Origin: Candidatus Marimicrobium litorale
GTDB lineage: Bacteria > Pseudomonadota > Gammaproteobacteria > Pseudomonadales > Halieaceae
Direction: 5' to 3'
Length of the DNA stretch: 64,000 nt
NCBI RefSeq assembly: GCF_026262645.1
Contig: NZ_SHNO01000001.1
Location: forward strand, 1,550,001-1,614,000
Under the pieces are notes generated by a model. It searched no databases and was not told the origin of the DNA. It saw only the letters and a program-made list of their open reading frames with translations. The position numbers and the translations under genes were made by a program. This document shows, piece after piece, positions 9,013 through 18,031 of this stretch (its first letter is position 1; every line of letters begins with the position of its first letter).

Positions 9013-10663
9013 CGCCCGGCTCGAAACGCTCGGCGAGGGTTTTGTCGACCATCACAGGCATTTCGACAATAGACTCAAATAATGGCCCTCTGGAGGCAGC
9101 CTGATGCGCTGCCAGCAATTGGCTGAGCTCTTTGAGTTTTTCAGGACGACGTAGCGCCAGATTGTTCTGCTCGGTGGGGTCAACCGCGAGGTTATAAAGC
9201 CACTTCTGCAGACCGTCAGTCACGCGGTCATTGACCTGCAGCTTCCAGTCACCATGCCGCACCACTTGATAATGGCCATTTTGCCAAAACAGGGTTTCAC
9301 GACCCCAATCCTCGTCGGCTTCGCCTGTGACCAGCGGCAGAATATCCACACCGTCAATCTCAACGCCTTCTGGCTCGGGAGCGGCCGCAGCGGCGGCCAG
9401 TGTCGGCATCACATCGATGTGGGCAACCGGCGTGTCAACCTGGGTGCCCGCGGCAATCCTTGCCGGCCACTTCACAAACAAAGGCACTCGAATGCCGCCC
9501 TCGAACATTGTGATTTTCCAACCGCGGTACGGGCTGTTCACCTCGTCAATACCGATATAGCCGGCGCCCCCGTTGTCGCTGGTAAAAATGACGATCGTGT
9601 TGTCAGCAATGCCCTCTGACTCGAGCGTAGCGAGAATACGCGTCACGCTTCGGTCCACAGCCCGAATCATACCCGCATACACACGCTTGCGATGCGGCTG
9701 TATGTCGCCCAACGCATCGTAGTCATCGCGCGTTGCCTGCAGCGGAGTGTGTGGACCCCAGTGCGCCAAGTAGAGAAAGAAGGGGCGATTTCTATTCGCC
9801 TCAATTACCTTGATCGCCTCATCGGTCCAGTAATCGGTCAGATAGCCACCGGGTTTAAAGGGATCATCGTCTCCCGAATTAAACGTGGCTGAAAAGCCCA
9901 TTCCTGCCCACAGAAATTGATCAATCGGATCAAAGGCTACCCTCGCGTTTACCACAGCAGGGTCGTCCTCCGGCAGATAGAGGCCACTATGCATTAGCAG
10001 ACTGTCATCGAAACCTTGCTCATTGGGCGCCATGCCATTGGTACGACCCAGATGCCATTTGCCGATGTGGGCGGTGTAGTAACCCTTCTCCTTGAGCGTT
10101 TCAGCGATGGTTACCTCTGAGGGCGGCAGACCCTTGAGTTCATAAGGGGGCTGACTCGCCTCCAGTGCCTCGTTGTACGCAGAGGGCGGCAAACCACTGT
10201 CCATACTTTCGCTAACAGCGGAAACGATCTTTATCATTCCATCAGGTGTCGGTGTGAACTCATAACCGGTGCGGGTGGGATAGCGTCCCGTCATAATCAT
10301 CGCGCGGGACGGCGCACAGGTGCTCGCACCGGAATAGGATTGCGTGAATACGGCGCCTTCAGCGGCCAAGCGATCAATGCCGGGTGTTTGCATCCCGGCG
10401 ACACCTCCGCCGAAGGTGGATATGTCGTTGTAACCCAGGTCATCCGCCACGATCAGAATAATATTGGGCGGCCGTTCGCTCATCGGCTCCGCCGCCGCGG
10501 TTGGCCCCTGCTGCCAGGAAACGTCGCGAGCCGGTCCGATATCCGCATACCGTTGGCTCGACTGGTATTTGGCAAGAGCCAGTATGATATCGGTACGCTT
10601 TAGCCAGGCGGCCGCACCCAGCGCTATCAGAATGACACCGAGTGAGACGATAATTTTCTTCAT
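8987..10663 (-). CDS. type I (formylglycine) sulfatase, exported or membrane-anchored
   Basis: A 558-residue arylsulfatase-family enzyme. It opens MKKIIVSLGVILIALGAAAW, a signal peptide or anchor. It then has the metal-binding ILIVADDLGYND (Asp74, Asp75) and the sulfatase signature CAPSR at 116-120, whose Cys is converted to formylglycine. GKWHLGR, LAHWGPHTPL and FTSDNGGAGY supply further active-site residues. I chose ATG 10663 because GGGAGG precedes it and it overlaps the DUF1330 stop as ATGA; an upstream GTG at 10684 is less likely. It should release sulfate from an organic sulfate ester in the periplasm. An anaerobic or FGE maturase is not in the window. Confidence 0.95.
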   Translation of the reverse strand: MKKIIVSLGVILIALGAAAWLKRTDIILALAKYQSSQRYADIGPARDVSWQQGPTAAAEPMSERPPNIILIVADDLGYNDISTFGGGVAGMQTPGIDRLAAEGAVFTQSYSGASTCAPSRAMIMTGRYPTRTGYEFTPTPDGMIKIVSAVSESMDSGLPPSAYNEALEASQPPYELKGLPPSEVTIAETLKEKGYYTAHIGKWHLGRTNGMAPNEQGFDDSLLMHSGLYLPEDDPAVVNARVAFDPIDQFLWAGMGFSATFNSGDDDPFKPGGYLTDYWTDEAIKVIEANRNRPFFLYLAHWGPHTPLQATRDDYDALGDIQPHRKRVYAGMIRAVDRSVTRILATLESEGIADNTIVIFTSDNGGAGYIGIDEVNSPYRGWKITMFEGGIRVPLFVKWPARIAAGTQVDTPVAHIDVMPTLAAAAAAPEPEGVEIDGVDILPLVTGEADEDWGRETLFWQNGHYQVVRHGDWKLQVNDRVTDGLQKWLYNLAVDPTEQNNLALRRPEKLKELSQLLAAHQAASRGPLFESIVEMPVMVDKTLAERFEPGDEYVYTPN

Positions 10664-11097
10664 GAAGCCTCCCTGTCCAACCACTGCCCTTCAAATTGAG
10701 TGGTTTCTATATTGAGTTGGCCTGCGAGGCCCGCGCTTCGATGTTCGGAGATTTCCTGCATTTCCTTTGACTGCATCACCTCCAACATTACTCGACGTGA
10801 AGGCCACACAGCCAGCGCCACCAAATCCCAAAGGTCTTCGACCTCGCCCAGCGCTAATCGCTCAACCTCTCCCTCAAAGCCAATGCAGCCACCGACTCCC
10901 TGAAGAAGTTTTTTTACGCCGTGTTCGTATAAACGATACGCCTCCTCACCGGTGAGGCTGGTATCACGGCCATCTTCATACTCCGCGACTTGTTTAAACT
11001 TCAATAAATTAACCATACAGATTGGGCCCTGCGCGTCCGGCTCAAGAAAACCTTTTATCTGCGCCTCATTGGGATATACCTTGTTATTGACTTCCAT
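10660..11097 (-). CDS. DUF1330-family protein
   Basis: A 145-residue protein with the DUF1330 hallmark PICMVNLLKFK and a dimeric alpha/beta-barrel-like pattern ending in SEMQEISEHRSAGL-type helices. The ATG at 11097 has an excellent GGAGGA site 6-7 nt away, which suggests strong translation from an internal promoter in the 230-nt gap upstream. The stop overlaps the sulfatase ATG by four bases. DUF1330 proteins have no established reaction. A second one follows the other dehalogenase at 46719, so the association of this family with the catabolic clusters is repeated. Confidence 0.8.
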   Translation of the reverse strand: MEVNNKVYPNEAQIKGFLEPDAQGPICMVNLLKFKQVAEYEDGRDTSLTGEEAYRLYEHGVKKLLQGVGGCIGFEGEVERLALGEVEDLWDLVALAVWPSRRVMLEVMQSKEMQEISEHRSAGLAGQLNIETTQFEGQWLDREAS

Positions 11098-11330
11098 AAT
11101 TATGTCCTCCGCACTCGTTCGTTACAGGTGTTTCGTTCCACAGATTTTGTAGCATCGCGACGACCAGGGCCAAAACCGCAATATCCGTCACCTACGCAGA
11201 TCTGCGAAAAATCTCCCGTGTTGTCATCAAGCAGCAAAAAGCCTTCATCCCTGGGAAGATCCCGTCATCTCGACGAAGATGGTCTGTAAACACGCCCGCT
11301 TGTGAAATCGTTTCGTCATCAGCTTCAACC

Positions 11331-12419
11331 TCACAACGAGACGATAATGCCCTGCTGACCTGAAATCTTGTTATCGAGCATGTCGCGCCACACAGAAGCA
11401 CAGGCCTCGACACCACTGTGGCTCTCCATTCTCACCAGCGTCTGCAACTGCATAGCAAGCGCCGTGCTGGCGGCGTAAGCTTTCTCCGTCAGCACGCCAG
11501 CGCCCCAGTCGGCGTTGCGCTTGTCGATCTGTGCGGGTGCAAAGAAAAATACCGGCTGGCTGCCGGGTAGGTTGTCTTCGGCGGGCTTCGCCTCCCAGTG
11601 TGTCACACCAACAATCTGGCTATTTACCATGTTGTCGCCAAGGTGGTGATGCAACCGTGCTCGCAGGGGACCATCACCCGACATGTCGACATACACGGAC
11701 GCGACATCAGCAAGTGTATCGACACTGTCGTAGGTCACGACCTGATCACACAGACCGAGAGCCTCTACAAACGCGCGATTATGCGCCGAGGTAAGGCCAA
11801 TTACCTGGCCTGCGTAACCGTTTGCATTGAGGAATTTTGCAAGACCGTAGCCGGTTTTGGACGACACAGAGCCAATGAGTATCTGATTCGCTCCAAACCA
11901 CGCATTGTCGTGCAGAAAATCGGCAATCACAAAACCCGTGGCAAATAGCGGGAAGAAGACACAGCGGGCATCTTCAATGGCTTGCAATTCAGCGGGCTCA
12001 GCTTTCGTGCGCGAATACTGATTGTACAGCGCGGGCAGCTCCTGACGGTGCGATGCAGCATCCATAAAGTACTCGTCTTTGATCCGTCCGGGTGTCAATA
12101 CCACCTGGCTACTCATGGGAAAAAAGCCATACAGTCGCTCACCCACGTCGATCTCTGATGAGTTACTTTCCACCACGTCGGCCATGCCCCAAACGGTTAC
12201 CTTGCCCCAGGGTTCCTCGCCCGTGGGGAAAAACCGCCAATAACCGATCATCTCGCCGGAAAATGCATAGCCGACGTTGTTGGACGTAATGGCAAACTTG
12301 TCGATGGCAACCCGCACATCACCGTCACCCAACCTAGGCTGAGCGGCCTCCACACTGCGCGTATTCCTGAAATTACTTTTATCAACCCAGAGTTCAGTCA
12401 CTTTCATGGTTCGGCCCAT
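11331..12419 (-). CDS. DUF2855-family protein
   Basis: A 362-residue protein matching the DUF2855 family, whose fold resembles quinone oxidoreductase/MDR proteins. A substrate-binding N-terminal half (KFAITSNNVGYAFSGEMIGYWRFFP, GKVTVWGMADVVES) leads to a Rossmann-like middle (NQILIGSVSSKTGYGLAKFLN, QVIGLTSAHNRAFVEALGLCDQVVTYD). The usual glycine-rich NAD(P) motif is altered (GSVSSKTGYG). Starts at 12419 or 12407 are both possible; neither has a strong ribosome site. It lies 42 nt after the crotonase gene in the same operon. Family members often sit beside enoyl-CoA hydratases and dehalogenase-like hydrolases; their activity is not established. Confidence 0.82.
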   Translation of the reverse strand: MGRTMKVTELWVDKSNFRNTRSVEAAQPRLGDGDVRVAIDKFAITSNNVGYAFSGEMIGYWRFFPTGEEPWGKVTVWGMADVVESNSSEIDVGERLYGFFPMSSQVVLTPGRIKDEYFMDAASHRQELPALYNQYSRTKAEPAELQAIEDARCVFFPLFATGFVIADFLHDNAWFGANQILIGSVSSKTGYGLAKFLNANGYAGQVIGLTSAHNRAFVEALGLCDQVVTYDSVDTLADVASVYVDMSGDGPLRARLHHHLGDNMVNSQIVGVTHWEAKPAEDNLPGSQPVFFFAPAQIDKRNADWGAGVLTEKAYAASTALAMQLQTLVRMESHSGVEACASVWRDMLDNKISGQQGIIVSL

Positions 12420-12461
12420 ACGCTATTAAAAATCGTGATGCTGACGTTTAAAAAAATCGTG

Positions 12462-13118
12462 TTAGTTCGAGATCAGGGCCTCCGCCATAGGCCCGAACCA
12501 GGTTTGCTTCAAGGTCTTGAAAATGCCGGGCTCCTTGCCGGACAGATCATTCCCCAACTGCTTTGCGTGATCCAGCAACGTGTCTGTCGAGGCCTTGCCA
12601 TCTGCGATGCCCGCAGCGATTGCCTCATCCGCTGTATAGCGTTTACCCGTCAATATAGCGTCGCGAGCCGTCACGGGCGATAACTTGCCACGCAGCATTT
12701 GCATCATCGCAGCTGGAATGGGAACACCAACATCAACCTCCGAGATACAAAACCAGCCCCGGTCTTCTCGCATCAAGCGATAGTCCAGCGACAGAGCCAA
12801 AAAGGCACCAGCAGCGAACGCATGGCCGTTCATTGCTGCCACCGTAGGGCATGGCAATACCAACAAGCGGCTGTGAATCTCGTTCATTTTCAGACCAAAC
12901 GGTTTGTGCTCCTCTGGCGGGAGCGCCATCAATTTTTCCAGATTCAGTCCGTTACAAAACGATTTACCGACGCCGGTCAACACCAATGCTGCACCCTGGT
13001 CACAATCACCTTCAATAGTGTCCAGAATGTTAAGCATGTGATCCTGCCACTCGGAACAAATACTGTTCGAGTGCATGATAACGAGATGAAGGTCACCCTC
13101 TTTTTTGTGTTCAATCAT
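12462..13118 (-). CDS. crotonase-family enoyl-CoA isomerase-like protein
   Basis: A 218-residue crotonase-fold protein, shorter than hydratases (about 260). Oxyanion-hole segments SFCNGLNLE and NGHAFAAGAFLALSLDYRLMREDRGWFCISEVDVG resemble the delta3-delta2-enoyl-CoA isomerases (ECI/PECI type), with the catalytic Glu expected in SEVDVG. This enzyme class moves a beta,gamma double bond to alpha,beta so that an unsaturated acyl chain can enter beta-oxidation. It is encoded between the dehalogenase and the DUF2855 gene. Hydratase activity cannot be excluded. Confidence 0.85.
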   Translation of the reverse strand: MIEHKKEGDLHLVIMHSNSICSEWQDHMLNILDTIEGDCDQGAALVLTGVGKSFCNGLNLEKLMALPPEEHKPFGLKMNEIHSRLLVLPCPTVAAMNGHAFAAGAFLALSLDYRLMREDRGWFCISEVDVGVPIPAAMMQMLRGKLSPVTARDAILTGKRYTADEAIAAGIADGKASTDTLLDHAKQLGNDLSGKEPGIFKTLKQTWFGPMAEALISN

Positions 13119-13246
13119 GTTTTATCTCTTCACTCAACAGGTCTGCACCGTGCGGGATGCACTGCGGGTGCCGAAAATAAAGCCGGTAGGACCTCCTTCC
13201 GAAGTCCGCTTTGGCAGACGCGACCGTTCGTGCCCAATCGTCGAGA

Positions 13247-14248
13247 TCATGTTCGACCACAAATATCGAGAATCGCCTGTACACATTGCTCCGGCTGGTC
13301 CTGCTGTAAAAAATGACCCGCTGGGCCAATCGTCCTGTGCACAACGCCCTGACACCCGGGCACCTTTTCAAGAAACGGCTTGTCAGCGCCAGCCGTTACC
13401 GGATCGTCGTCTGAAAAAGCACACATAAAGGGCTTGTCGAACCGCTTGAGGACCTCCCAGGCCGCCTTATTTTCGGCCACTTCGGGCTCATCCGGGAAGA
13501 TCGGTATCAGGCTGGGAAAACGTCGCGCGCCCGCCAGAAAAGACTCATCGGGGAACGGCGCGTCGAACGCCCGGCGCTCCTCCTCTGAAACAGAAGACGC
13601 ACTGCCGATAGCGTCCAAAGATTTGCCAATTTCCAGCAGTTGTGGGCTCTCAGCGCAGAATTTGCGCCAAAAAAGAATACCGGGCAATCCGGACTTATCG
13701 CGAAAACGCGCATCGAGTTCAGAGGCCGCTACCACCGGCATGCTCTCGTACGCCGCGCGCAGCGGTTCCACCGCCTCTTCTGGCACAGGCCCTGCCGTCA
13801 TTGTGCCGTTAGCCAAAACGACCCGCGCAAACCTGTCAGGAAAAGCCGCAACCAGACGCAATCCAATCATACTGCCCCAATCCTGAAAAAATACCGTCAC
13901 GCTCGAGAGATTCAGCTGTGTCAACCAATCACTCATCCAGGCCACGTGGCGGGCGTAGGTGTAGTCTTCAACACGGGTCGGCTTATCCGAGCGACCAAAC
14001 CCTACCAGGTCCGGTGCGACCACGCGGAAGCCTGCACTGACGAGCGGTGGAATCATGTGTCGATAGAGATAACTCCAGACGGGCTGCCCGTGCATCAGCA
14101 ACACCACATCACCATCGGAGGGCCCCTCATCCAGATAGTGAACGCGAAGCCGACCACCCTCTGTGTCGTCCACTTCAAGATAGTGAGGCTGAAAAGGATA
14201 ATCCAGCAGGTTTTCAAATCGCTCGTCGGGGCTTCGTTTAAACTGCAT
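13247..14248 (-). CDS. haloalkane dehalogenase, subfamily HLD-I
   Basis: A 333-residue alpha/beta hydrolase with the dehalogenase layout. It has HGQPVWSYLYRHMIP at 53-67, the nucleophile Asp123 within FFQDWGSMIGLR, a halide-stabilising Trp124 next to it, an acid in FSDDDPVT (about 280-282) and the catalytic His312 in GPAGHFLQQD. The position of the acid after strand 7 and the VWSYLYR sequence place it in HLD-I (DhlA/DhmA-like). The reaction is hydrolysis of a C-halogen bond to alcohol plus halide; epoxide hydrolase relatives normally lack the adjacent Trp. A copy of the 17-bp operator (14376-14392) lies 128 nt upstream. A second, different dehalogenase is at 45807. Confidence 0.9.
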   Translation of the reverse strand: MQFKRSPDERFENLLDYPFQPHYLEVDDTEGGRLRVHYLDEGPSDGDVVLLMHGQPVWSYLYRHMIPPLVSAGFRVVAPDLVGFGRSDKPTRVEDYTYARHVAWMSDWLTQLNLSSVTVFFQDWGSMIGLRLVAAFPDRFARVVLANGTMTAGPVPEEAVEPLRAAYESMPVVAASELDARFRDKSGLPGILFWRKFCAESPQLLEIGKSLDAIGSASSVSEEERRAFDAPFPDESFLAGARRFPSLIPIFPDEPEVAENKAAWEVLKRFDKPFMCAFSDDDPVTAGADKPFLEKVPGCQGVVHRTIGPAGHFLQQDQPEQCVQAILDICGRT

Positions 14249-14624
14249 ATTGCGGCAACATCCTCTTACAATTTACGGCGGGACTTGCCCTACCGCATGG
14301 CGTGACGCCAGCAGACGTCTCTGGGTGTTCCATAAGACAACAGACATTGCTGACGCATTTCATACCGGCATAATATGGCACAATTTATGTCAATACAATG
14401 ATCTCCGGACAAAACTCAGGCGTGATGCCATGCCGCCGGCCCATCCAACACCCGCTCTCGTCCTGCAAGGATTAGCAACAATGCGGGCACCGGGCCGTAC
14501 CGTTCCAATAAACAGCATAACGCGTTTCGATAGACAAAAAGGCGTTATTCACTGTGACTGCTCTCATCAATCAGGCGGGAAACAATGCCATCTGCCTGCT
14601 TATTTCGTTGACGGCTCTACAGAG
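14249..14624. other. intergenic region with one operator copy
   Basis: A 376-base gap between the dehalogenase start and the stop of the dienoyl-CoA isomerase-like gene. It holds the 17-bp pseudo-palindrome at 14376-14392 and so probably a promoter for the dehalogenase operon. I see no other gene, and the long rightward frame crossing it is antisense to the crotonase. Confidence 0.55.
14376..14392. promoter_or_regulatory. 17-bp pseudo-palindromic operator, copy A
   Basis: TGGCACAATTTATGTCA. It matches its own reverse complement except at a few central and flanking positions, and it shares most of its bases with the copies at 15659, 15684, 22321 and 23102 (consensus TGNCACAATWTATGNCA). It lies upstream of the HLD-I dehalogenase. 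Confidence 0.6.
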
Positions 14625-15449
14625 TCAACTACCCGTAAATTTAGCGGGCCTTTTTTCCACGAACGCGTGCATCGCCTCGGTCAGGTCATTGGAATTGAGC
14701 GTCGTGGTCATCGTCCAAAGACCATTGAGCAACAGGCTCTGCTCCTTGGTCAGGTCTTCCCCCTGTTGCAATATAAATTTACTGCCCTTAACCGCCAGCG
14801 GTGCATTGCTGGCTATTTCAGAGGCCATCGCCTCGGCAGCCGCGAGTACTGCCGCGGCGTCGACATAAACGTCATTCACCAAGCCAATTTTTTCCGCACG
14901 TCTGGCATCGATATCTTTACCGGTGTAAACCAGTTCCGCTACTTGGCCATTGGTGACGATGCCCGGCAGCCGCTGTAATGTTCCAACGTCAGCCACAATG
15001 CCGATTTTTGTTTCGCGTACACCAAATAGCGCATCTTCGGCGGCGAGTCGAATGTCGCAGGCAGTCACCAAATCCATCCCAGCACCAATGCAATGGGAAT
15101 GGATAGCGGCGATCACGGGAAGCGGACAATCCGCAATGGATGTGATGGCGGCCTGAAATGCCTGCGTAATTTCTATCTGCCTCAGATTGGCGGCCGCACC
15201 TGATTCCGGCTCTTCCCCTCCGGGCCCACTGCCGAGATCAGCCAGGTCAATACCCACGCAAAAGCTTTTGCCACGGCCCGCAATAATGACGGCGCGCACC
15301 TCTGGCTCGCTTGCGATCGCCTTCATTGCATCCGGGAAACCGCGCCACATCTCATGTGACATGGCATTGCGTTTTTCCGGCCGGTCCAGCCACAGTGTCG
15401 CAATATGCTCCTTTATTTCGATACTCAACACTGAATTTGAAAATGCCAT
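14625..15449 (-). CDS. delta3,5-delta2,4-dienoyl-CoA isomerase-like crotonase
   Basis: A 274-residue crotonase-fold enzyme. The segment VRETKIGIVADVGTLQRLPG (143-162) matches the ECH1 type of dienoyl-CoA isomerase, including the two acidic catalytic residues spaced eight apart (Glu146 and Asp154). The oxyanion loop is CVGIDLADLG and HSHCIGAGMDLVTACDIRLA. The enzyme converts 3,5-dienoyl-CoA to 2,4-dienoyl-CoA, which suggests a substrate with conjugated or displaced double bonds. The ATG has AAAGGAG upstream. It is divergent from the TonB receptor across a region carrying two operator copies, so the two genes are likely co-regulated. Confidence 0.88.
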   Translation of the reverse strand: MAFSNSVLSIEIKEHIATLWLDRPEKRNAMSHEMWRGFPDAMKAIASEPEVRAVIIAGRGKSFCVGIDLADLGSGPGGEEPESGAAANLRQIEITQAFQAAITSIADCPLPVIAAIHSHCIGAGMDLVTACDIRLAAEDALFGVRETKIGIVADVGTLQRLPGIVTNGQVAELVYTGKDIDARRAEKIGLVNDVYVDAAAVLAAAEAMASEIASNAPLAVKGSKFILQQGEDLTKEQSLLLNGLWTMTTTLNSNDLTEAMHAFVEKRPAKFTGS

Positions 15450-15658
15450 CGTCTCTAAACTCCTTTCTCGTTATGCTCAAAAAAACCGAGTCGCTGCCCC
15501 GCGGCGTTGTTATTTACCGCGCTTGTCAGCGAAGTAAAAGCTAGGCCGGTTCAGATTGTCCTCTGGCAAACTACCTGCCAGCAACCATTAATCCTCCTGC
15601 CATCACGGCCCCACCCCTTGGACTCGCACGAAATTCAGACTTGCCGCGCATGCATTTA

Positions 15659-15675
15659 TGCCATATATTGTGCCA
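15659..15675. promoter_or_regulatory. 17-bp operator, copy C (inverted)
   Basis: TGCCATATATTGTGCCA; its reverse complement, TGGCACAATATATGGCA, fits the shared consensus. It is separated by 8 nt from copy B and forms an inverted repeat with it. Confidence 0.6.
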
Positions 15676-15683
15676 TAATAATA

Positions 15684-15700
15684 TGCCACAATGTATGGCA
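15684..15700. promoter_or_regulatory. 17-bp operator, copy B
   Basis: TGCCACAATGTATGGCA, differing from the reverse complement of copy C at only two positions. It ends 39 nt before the TonB receptor ATG, a typical operator position. Confidence 0.6.
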
Positions 15701-15739
15701 TTATAAAAACAGCATACTTTAAAGTTAGAGGAAATCACG

Positions 15740-17953
15740 ATGAGAACGAATGGCCCCATTGCATTCTTGGCACTGGCCCTCCTCGGCACCAGCGCTCCTG
15801 CCCAAACAAGCCAGCTAGAAGAAGTCATCGTTACCGCGACCAAGCGCGCAGAAAGCCTGCAGGACGTGCCGATCTCCGTTAACGCGCTGTCTGAGACGAC
15901 CATTCAGGAAGCCGGCGTCACTGATATCGGCGACGTGGCAGCGTTGGTGCCCTCGTTAACGGTCTCAACAAACGTCAACCCTTTCGCTACCGCATTGCGC
16001 ATTCGCGGCTTTGGTACATCACAAAACGACCCGGCCCTTGAGGCATCCGTCGCATTTCTTGTGGACGGCGTTTACATGGGCAGCTCCGGACTGGGAATGT
16101 CCGACCTGACGGATATCGAGCGCATAGAGGTACTGCAGGGCCCCCAGGGCACGCTGTACGGCAAAAACAGCAACGCCGGCGCGATCAGCGTGACGACAAA
16201 ATCACCTAACCTCGAGGAAACGGAGGGTTTCGTTGAGGCAAGCCTGGGCGACTACTCCCTGCAACGCTACGTGGGGTCCTTAACCGGTCCATTGACAGAC
16301 TCGCTGGCCTACAGCGTCGCGGGGAGTTGGCACAATCGCGATGGCTGGCTAAAAAACGAGGTGGGCGATGACCTCAATGCCCTGGACGACTGGAATGCAC
16401 GGGGCAAGCTGCTGTGGCTGCCCACGGACGCACTCAGTATTCAACTGACCGCCAGCCATGTTGATCGGGATACCAGCTGCTGTGGCGCAGACGCCACACA
16501 AACAGCGGCAGTGACCGATCAACTCGTGGCCCAGGGGCTGCCGGTCCTCAAAAACGACGCCTTTGATTACAAAAACAATGTAGACATAGAGTCCAATTTT
16601 GACCTCACAGCAGATGCCGTCAACATCGTGCTGAACTATGAACTTGCTCAGGCAACCGTCACCTCCCTCTCGGCCTGGAATGATTATGACTATACAACGT
16701 CGACCGATGCCGATCGTTCCCAACTCGCGATCCTTGGCCTCGTGGATGATAAATACACGGGCGAGCAGTATTCACAGGAACTGCGCCTGACCAGCGAGCT
16801 GGATGGGCCCCTGCAGTATATGGTGGGCGCATTTTACGCCTACGAAGAGCGCACCAGAGGCGGTCCTAACAGAGAACCCGTTGTTATTGGCGATGACATT
16901 ATTCCTGTCGGTGGCGCGCAAACAGGCCTGGGGCCGGGGTTCGCGGCCATTGTCCAGCCTGGCGATACGGTCTTGTTTAACAATAAGTGGGAGACTGAAA
17001 GTTTTGCCGTATTTGGACAATCCACTTACGAATTCAACGAATCGTGGGCGGCCACGCTCGGGTTGCGCTACACCACCGAAGACAAGGACGCTGACCTGCT
17101 GACACAGCCCTTCTCCACCGCTGCGGCCGCCGCCGCCGGTAGTGCGCTTGTACAGATCGCTTTTGCACCCGTCGATGACAGCTTTAGCCGTAATTCCGAT
17201 GGTTTTACGGGACTCGCTAACCTGACCTTTTTTGCGACCGAGGAGACAATGCTGTTCACCTCCGTGTCAACAGGCAGTAAGTCAGGTGGTTTCAACGGCG
17301 TTGCCGGTGAGGGCGCGCCGCGAGAATTTGATGACGAAGACACGACAAACTACGAGCTGGGGGTCAAGTCACAACTGTTCGACAACCGCCTGCAAGTGAA
17401 TGCTACGGTGTTCTACACGGTGTTTGATGATTTACAGTTTCTCGCACAACAACCGGCAGGGGTAGGTACGTTTGTGAGCAATGCCGCGAAGGGCTCCAGC
17501 GCGGGGGTAGATTTGAATTTCTCTGCAATACCATGGGAATTCCTTATGCTCAGCGGTGGTTTGCAATACCTCGACGCAAAATATACCGATGGCCAACTTG
17601 ATGAAGATGGGTTCGACGTGCCTTACGCCCCAGACTGGAGCGGCAATCTCTCGGCGACCCTGCTGTTGCCTCTTGCAGAGGGCGTGACCTACCTGCGGGC
17701 TGACTACAGTTTCATGAGTGACTACTTCACCAACCCGACCTATCAGGTCGACTCGGTGGAGCAGGACAAGAATCTGCTGAATCTCAGACTGGGCTGGCGC
17801 AATGAAACCTGGGATGCAGCCGTATGGGTCAAAAACGCCACCGATGAGTCCGACTCCCTGCTCTCTGCAGCACCTATTGCCTATTCGGGCACCGAGGCGC
17901 AGTTTCTCGAAGCACCGCGAACCTGGGGTGTTACCGCTCGCTACAGCTTCTAG
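15740..17953 (+). CDS. TonB-dependent outer-membrane receptor
   Basis: A complete 737-residue receptor. It has a signal peptide ending near APAQ, a TonB box-like LEEVIVTATKR, a plug with RIRGFGTSQNDPA, VDGVYMG, IERIEVLQGPQGTLYGKNS and GAISVTTKSP, then a 22-strand-type barrel that ends in the aromatic-terminated TARYSF expected for BAM insertion. GAGG precedes ATG 15740. It carries an unusual CCGADATQ extracellular-loop-like patch near residue 250. Two copies of the 17-bp operator lie just upstream, linking it with the dehalogenase, sulfatase and GST genes. Likely role: energy-dependent import of the compound the island degrades. Confidence 0.95.
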   Translation: MRTNGPIAFLALALLGTSAPAQTSQLEEVIVTATKRAESLQDVPISVNALSETTIQEAGVTDIGDVAALVPSLTVSTNVNPFATALRIRGFGTSQNDPALEASVAFLVDGVYMGSSGLGMSDLTDIERIEVLQGPQGTLYGKNSNAGAISVTTKSPNLEETEGFVEASLGDYSLQRYVGSLTGPLTDSLAYSVAGSWHNRDGWLKNEVGDDLNALDDWNARGKLLWLPTDALSIQLTASHVDRDTSCCGADATQTAAVTDQLVAQGLPVLKNDAFDYKNNVDIESNFDLTADAVNIVLNYELAQATVTSLSAWNDYDYTTSTDADRSQLAILGLVDDKYTGEQYSQELRLTSELDGPLQYMVGAFYAYEERTRGGPNREPVVIGDDIIPVGGAQTGLGPGFAAIVQPGDTVLFNNKWETESFAVFGQSTYEFNESWAATLGLRYTTEDKDADLLTQPFSTAAAAAAGSALVQIAFAPVDDSFSRNSDGFTGLANLTFFATEETMLFTSVSTGSKSGGFNGVAGEGAPREFDDEDTTNYELGVKSQLFDNRLQVNATVFYTVFDDLQFLAQQPAGVGTFVSNAAKGSSAGVDLNFSAIPWEFLMLSGGLQYLDAKYTDGQLDEDGFDVPYAPDWSGNLSATLLLPLAEGVTYLRADYSFMSDYFTNPTYQVDSVEQDKNLLNLRLGWRNETWDAAVWVKNATDESDSLLSAAPIAYSGTEAQFLEAPRTWGVTARYSF

Positions 17954-17968
17954 TAGATCCAGGAATGG

Positions 17969-17990
17969 GGCCGCGCGATAATGCGTGGCC
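17969..17990. terminator. possible terminator between convergent genes
   Basis: GGCCGCGC at 17969-17976 can pair with GCGTGGCC at 17983-17990 (one G-T pair, six-base loop). It lies just after the receptor stop and before the convergent GST-fold gene. There is no long T run, so termination is only suggested. Confidence 0.35.
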
Positions 17991-18031
17991 TCTTACCTTT
18001 CGGGCATTGCGCTTCTGGCCTATGCCCTTTT

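Larger units (their letters stand above)
15450..15739. promoter_or_regulatory. divergent promoter region with tandem operators
   Basis: A 290-base region between the leftward crotonase and the rightward TonB receptor. Two 17-bp operator copies (15659-15675 and 15684-15700), 25 bp centre to centre, lie 40-80 nt before the receptor ATG, where a repressor would block transcription. They are AT-rich and together form a larger near-perfect inverted repeat. Confidence 0.6.

Noticed and set aside
14250-14978. Long rightward frame
   Set aside because: It is antisense to the dienoyl-CoA isomerase-like gene and has no recognisable sequence.
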